This document shows, piece after piece, positions 59,449-64,000 of a stretch of DNA of 64,000 bases; positions within the stretch are counted from its first letter, which is position 1, and the number at the start of each line of letters is the position of its first letter. The notes beneath the pieces were generated by a model. The model searched no databases, was not told the DNA's origin, and saw only the letters and a program-made list of their open reading frames with translations. The position numbers and the translations under genes were made by a program. This DNA is from Vanessa cardui (lineage: Eukaryota; Arthropoda; Insecta; Lepidoptera; Nymphalidae), in NCBI RefSeq assembly GCF_905220365.1, contig NC_061153.1, positions 9,630,001 to 9,694,000 on the forward strand. Reading direction: 5' to 3'.

Positions 59449-62075
59449 CGAAATACGTTCACGAGGTGGCGGTGTCGGTTTTTACGTCGAACGCGGTATA
59501 TCTGCGTGTACTTGTACATCCGATATAACCTCTTGTAGAACAAATGTGGGTAAGTATCAAAATAAATAGCAAAACTATAATTGTCGGCACAGCATACCGC
59601 CCTCCTTGAGGAAATATTACAACTTTCTTTGACGCCTTGATAGAATCTATAGGCTTACCCTATCATGATAATCTGTACTTATTAGGAGATTTTAATATTA
59701 ATTATATTGGCACTCGAGATCATCATAAGCAAGCATTGGACTTTCCTGTTCCTTTCAACTCATGACTTAACACAATATGTCACAGAACCAACACATTTTA
59801 CACTATTATGATTGATCTTATTTGCTCAAATACTCCGGTTGGTCAAATTACAGTAGACCACGTAGCGGAGTTCGGTGGCCATGCCTTTATATCCTGCGAA
59901 ATAACTATTAAAAAAAATAAAATCTTACCAAAAACTATTGCGTTTAGACCTTTAAAAGATATTAATTCAGAACACCTTACTGAAGCACTTAAATTAATTA
60001 ACTGCTAGAGTGTGAAGAATATCGAGGATATGAACGACATGGTGACGTATTCACTAGTGATTTGCTGTGGGTATTTGACTTAGTTGCTTAGTATTAAAAT
60101 GATTTATATTAAGGAAGATCAGTACCGCTGGATAACGTATAATATAAAGTTATTGATGGATCGTCGGAATGAGGCACACGTTAAGGCAAAAAGATCTGGG
60201 TCGGAAACAAGTAAAAATTATTATAAAAACTTAAAACCGCAGGTCACCCAAGCAATTTATCGAGAGAAGTCGGTTTATTTTAATTTCCATATAAACTCAA
60301 ATATCAAAAACTCAATTATACTTTGGAGTCACTTAAAAAAACATGTTAACATAAAACAAAGGCATAATAATATTATACCAGAAGAACTTAATGATCCGAA
60401 TACGTTAAATAACCATTTTTTGAACATTCTTGGTAGCAACTACGTTTCTCCGTCGACAATCGATTATTATGAGATGCATAAATAGGGCTCAGCTATTTTC
60501 ACGTTGGTTACTGTCGATGAATTAGAGGTCTTAAAAACGGTAATGCTATGGGTATAGACAGTATCTCATTGGATATGCTCCTACTGACTTTACCGAGTAC
60601 ACTGGCACATATCACTACAGTTATAAATAAATCTATTACAAGCAAGACATTTCCGACCTTGTGGCAGACGGCTCTAGTGAGACCTATACCCAAGAAAGAC
60701 AATGTTAGTGAATTTAAGGATCTTCGACCAATAAGCATATTACCTTGTATTTCAAAAATATTGGAGATAATTGTGTGTAACCAGTTAACAGGATTCTTAG
60801 AGGCTCACAATATCTTACCCACAAGACAGTCCGGGTTTCGAAAACATCACAGCACTACTACCGCGTTATTGGATGTGATTGACAATGTGTTATGTGCACA
60901 GGATAGGGGTGAGGGTACGATTCTTGTTTTGTTAGATTTCTCGCGTGCCTTTGAAACAATAAATAGGACGTTATTTTTAGCAAAACTGAGATATTACGGG
61001 TTCAGCTCTGACGCAATTCAATGGTTTTCTAATTATTTAGGAAATCGTAAACAAATTGTAGCGGTAATAAATGAGGATGGGTCGAGGGCTCTCTCTGATT
61101 GTTGTTCCGTTCACAGAGGCGTCCCCTAAGGATCAATATTAGGGCCTATTATCTTTGCGCTTTACTGTGCGGATATAGTTGAAAACATAAAACATTGTAA
61201 TTATCATATTTATGCTGATGATATACAAATATACTTATCTTACAAAAATTCAGAAGCAAATATGGCAATACGAAATTTAAATGATGATCTTAAACGTATT
61301 TCAGAATGGTCAGATTGTCATAATCTCATTTTAAATCCGAGCAAAACCAAATATATTTTAGGAACAAAAAAACATGTGAATTTAATTAATGACCTAAATC
61401 CATTCTTGCATATCAAAGGAGAAAGAATAGACCGAGTCACGGAAGCACGAAGTTTAGGCTTGTTGATCGACGAGCGATTAACATTCGAAAAGCACACTAT
61501 AAATATAGCTCGCAATTGCTTTTCATGCTAAAAGTCTTATATCAGATCCGGGACGTGCTAAGTAAAGATATGCGTATAAAATTATGCGACACTTTAGTGC
61601 TTTCGAAGTTTAATGATGCTGTCATCGGGCCTAGATTACTCACAGGCACAAAAAATCTTATACAGCGGGTACAAAATGCATGTATAAGGTACTGCTTCAA
61701 AATACCGCCTCGCGGACATGTTTCCCCTTACCTCAACAACGCCCGAATAGCGAGAATGGAATACCGTAGGCAACTGCACTTTGCAACCTTGTTGTTTGGT
61801 GTAATTAAAAATAAAACGCCTATATATCTATACAATAAACTGAGTTGGGCCAATGAAAGTAATAGAAGTTACCAAACGAGAGCTTCATCTTATATGCTGA
61901 ATGTGCCGTCACACCGCACAGCAGCATTCCGCGGCAGTTTTCGGTACGCAGCAACGAAGTGTTGGAACAACATCCCCCCTCCGCTTCGGATCCTAAAGAC
62001 CGTAAAAACATTTAATATTAAATACAAAAAATATTTATTTAATCTACAGTTAGAATTGGAATAATAAATATATAT
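59449..62075 (+). mobile_element. LINE-P, 3' part (endonuclease to RT end)
   Basis: Continues the endonuclease after LINE-Q: gly-thr-ala-tyr-arg-pro-pro (59591), leu-leu-gly-asp-phe-asn (59680), a his-val-ala-glu-phe-gly-gly-his block (59860), a linker (60084-60485), then RT and C-terminal domain. Several frameshifts and stops. The C terminus is complete, but I see no clear 3' tail before LINE-F. Confidence 0.85.
60548..62064 (+). pseudogene. LINE-P RT, broken
   Basis: 60548-61129 has leu-arg-pro-ile-ser-ile-leu-pro, gln-ser-gly-phe-arg, val-leu-leu-asp-phe-ser-arg-ala-phe and arg-gly-val-pro, then an in-frame TAA (61127-61129) where gln is expected. The tyr-ala-asp-asp box lies near 61211. 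The frames 61262-61531 and 61516-62064 complete the C-terminal domain after a frameshift near 61530. Closely follows LINE-M. Confidence 0.85.
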
Positions 62076-62221
62076 TCGTATTTATGTATATGTATAATTA
62101 TATACATATATGGTTGTATGTGTTTTTATGTATATTTGAATACTTTATTGTACACCACAAATTAAACAGATTACGCCTTATAGTAAGAACATATAAAAAA
62201 TATGGTACAACCGGCGGTCTT

Positions 62222-62237
62222 ATCGCTTTAAAGCGAT
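62222..62237 (-). other. LINE-F 3'-UTR hairpin
   Basis: ATCGCTTTAAAGCGAT, a perfect palindrome; homologous to the LINE-D and LINE-E hairpins. Confidence 0.6.
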
Positions 62238-62869
62238 TTCTTCCAGACAACCGAGGTGATATGGAGTAGTAGCCAACAGAGAAATGGTAGGTGGTGTAAA
62301 ATAGACTACATGCATAGATACAAATAATATAATACATAAATAAACTACTACATACATATAGCTAGGTACATAAATACATTTATACATACATATATACATA
62401 AAGTCATACATAAATACATACAGATATATACAAATAACAAATGGTATCTAGTCGAAATTCAGTGTGAGAGTGTGAGGTAATATTTAATAACTTTAGTTTT
62501 AAATAATGTTAAAGAGGTTGCAGATTTGATATTAAGCGGGAGGGCATTCCACAATCGAGTAGCCTCAGCCGTAAAAGTTTTTTTGGAAAAAATTGTTTTC
62601 TGCACAGGTGGATTTAAAAGTAAATTTTCAGATGAACGTAAGTTCATGTTGTGTCCGTCAATAACATTGCGAGAATTCAAAAATTTAAATTTTTCTTTCA
62701 AATAAATAGGTGAGTGAGGATTGAATAACACACAGTACAGAAGACAAACAATATGTAGATTCCGGCGAAAACGAATAGGTAACCACTTGAGCTGAGTACG
62801 AAATTCAGAGACATGGTCATATTTGCGTAAGCCAAATATGAACCGTATAGCTAGATTTTGAAGACGCTC

Positions 62870-62879
62870 AAGTTTATTT
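62870..62879 (+). repeat. SINE target duplication, left
   Basis: AAGTTTATTT, repeated at 63214-63223. Confidence 0.8.
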
Positions 62880-63213
62880 GATGATGAGATCTAGTTTATT
62901 GATGATTCGAGATAGCCCAGTGGTTAGAACGCGTGCATCTTAACCGATGGTTGCGGGTTCAAACCCAGGCAAGCACCGCTGATTCATGTGCTTAATTTGT
63001 ATTTATAATTCATCTCGTGCTCGGCGGTGAAGGAAAACATCATGAGGAAACCTGCATGTGTCTAATTTCATCGAAATTCTGCCACATGTCCATTCCACCA
63101 ACCCGCATTGGAACAGCGTGGTGGAATATGTTCCAAACCCTGTCCTTAATGGAAGAGGAGGCCTTATCTCAGCAGTGGGAAATGTACAGGCTGTTACTTT
63201 ACTTTTTTTTACT
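62880..63213 (+). mobile_element. Metulj-like SINE, near complete
   Basis: tRNA-derived head with polymerase III A box TAGCCCAGTGG (62913-62923) and B box GGTTCAAACCC (62956-62966), a 'ggcggtgaaggaaaacatc' middle block, an 'aacccgcattgga' block and a tail ending 'cagcagtgggaaatgtacaggctgtt' plus T-rich residue. Flanked by a 10-bp duplication. About 30 extra bases at its 5' edge contain an imperfect second copy of the target ('agtttattgatgat'). Confidence 0.9.
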
Positions 63214-63223
63214 AAGTTTATTT

Positions 63224-63999
63224 AATTGGTCCTCATTTAAATCTAGATAGCTTGCGTCTGCATAATCGAGAATAGATAGAAGTAGAGAGTGTGCTAACAT
63301 AGTCTTGGTGGAAATAGGAAGACAAGAACGGAGACGTCGTAGAGAGCCCATCGCCGAAAACATTTTCCTGCTGACTACATTTAACTGATGTGACCATAAA
63401 AGTGTAGAATCTAGATGTATACCGAGATTTTTTACCGTAGAACTATATGGTATAGTACAATTATCTAATATAATCGTAGGAATGTTTCTCCAGTCAACTC
63501 TTGAAATCATAGCGGTACTGCCAATAATAATGGCCTGTGATTTTGATGGATTGATCTTTAAACCATAACACTTTCTCCAATCACTGATTGTAACCAGGTC
63601 ATCATTAATGGCAGTGATAGCGCTGGGCAAGTTATCCAAGGTTGACTGGGTATAAAGCTGGAGATCATCTGCATACATGTGGTAGAGAGAAGAAATCTTT
63701 TGAGTAATAGAATCAATGAAAATTGTAAAGAGAATAGGAGACAACACGCCACCCTGAGGCACTCCAGCACGTACTTCACACCAAGACGAAAATGTCTCGT
63801 CTACCTGAACACGTTGCCTTCTGCCTCTAAGATAACTCTGAAACCAGCCAATCACCGATGGAGATATGTTAAGAGAACGCAGCAAACTCAATAAGATGTC
63901 AAAGTTGACAGTACCGAAAGCATTGCTAAAATCTAACAATGTCAGCACTGTAAGTTGTTTATTATCCATGCCCAATCTAATGTCGTCGGTAATTTTCAC
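63224..63999 (-). pseudogene. LINE-F RT, open to window edge
   Basis: Open for about 259 codons up to the SINE: palm blocks as in LINE-E with tyr-ala-asp-asp near 63680 on the plus-strand map, then the post-catalytic part through ser-ile-leu-asp-tyr-ala-asp-ala-ser. Interrupted only by the SINE in the visible part; the start lies outside the window. Confidence 0.82.
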
Positions 64000-64000
64000 G

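Larger units (their letters stand above)
62128..64000 (-). mobile_element. LINE-F: LINE-D/E family, split by a SINE
   Basis: The 3' UTR (62128-62458) has the family hairpin (62222-62237) and microsatellite. The C-terminal frame is 62731-62459; RT runs from 63999 to about 63224 with leu-leu-asp-phe-ser-asn-ala-phe, gly-val-pro-gln-gly-gly-val-leu-ser and tyr-ala-asp-asp, all open. A SINE lies within codons for asn-lys-leu-glu-arg-leu. The upstream part is beyond the window, so completeness is unknown. Confidence 0.88.

Overview
This window looks like a nested transposable-element landscape from an insect genome, most likely a moth or butterfly. That assignment is inferred from the repeats: tRNA-derived SINEs with the 'pooled tail' typical of nymphalid Metulj-type SINEs, TED-like errantiviruses with baculovirus-F-type envelopes and a GGCGCAGTC primer site, and CR1/Jockey-type LINEs with coiled-coil, esterase-like or PHD/FP25K-type ORF1 proteins. 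I found no convincing single-copy host gene, no rRNA or tRNA gene, no CRISPR array and nothing bacterial. Every long open frame belongs to a retroelement or a repeat-borne relic.

Layout. 1-3.3 kb is a mosaic: LINE fragments, a retrotransposon Gag scrap held between two 106-bp direct repeats, a SINE tail, and a decayed gene of a repeat-borne arthropod protein family split by a foldback element. From 3.5 kb an errantivirus-like LTR element (ERV3, plus strand) begins with a 218-bp LTR, primer site, splice donor and gag. It is broken by a foldback element and an RTE fragment. ERV3 gag is then interrupted by a second provirus (ERV1, 5825-22219, minus strand), flanked by a 4-bp CATG duplication and with LTRs differing at one position in about 374. 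ERV1 is itself split by two CR1-like LINEs: LINE-A inside its 3' LTR and LINE-B inside pol. After ERV1 the gag scrap resumes for about 130 bp and then abuts LINE-C (22.35-28.74 kb), which carries a SINE and an exact 1893-bp tandem duplication.

29.2-31.3 kb is a 5'-truncated LINE-D sitting in the 3' LTR of a second errantivirus (ERV2, 31.3-40.0 kb, minus). ERV2 is split by LINE-B' (almost identical to LINE-B) and by a 143-bp foldback element. ERV2 is cut at 40.0 kb by LINE-G (plus), which is interrupted by LINE-E, the only LINE here with a fully open 976-residue endonuclease-RT. 47-55 kb is a junkyard of LINE fragments (I-type endonuclease and RNase H pieces, a PHD ORF1, LINE-J, K, L and M). 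55.2-62.1 kb is LINE-P, split by LINE-Q, whose single 745-codon frame fuses an ORF1 directly to an RT with no endonuclease. 62.1-64 kb is LINE-F with a nearly complete SINE inside.

The most interesting signals are: (i) a foldback family with 11-, 12- and 14-bp target duplications; (ii) a 3'-UTR hairpin in the D/E/F LINE family with a compensatory base-pair change; (iii) three short foldbacks with 2-3 nt loops, two at insertion junctions and one in LINE coding sequence; (iv) the endonuclease-less ORF1-RT fusion; (v) a young provirus with open gag and env but broken pol.
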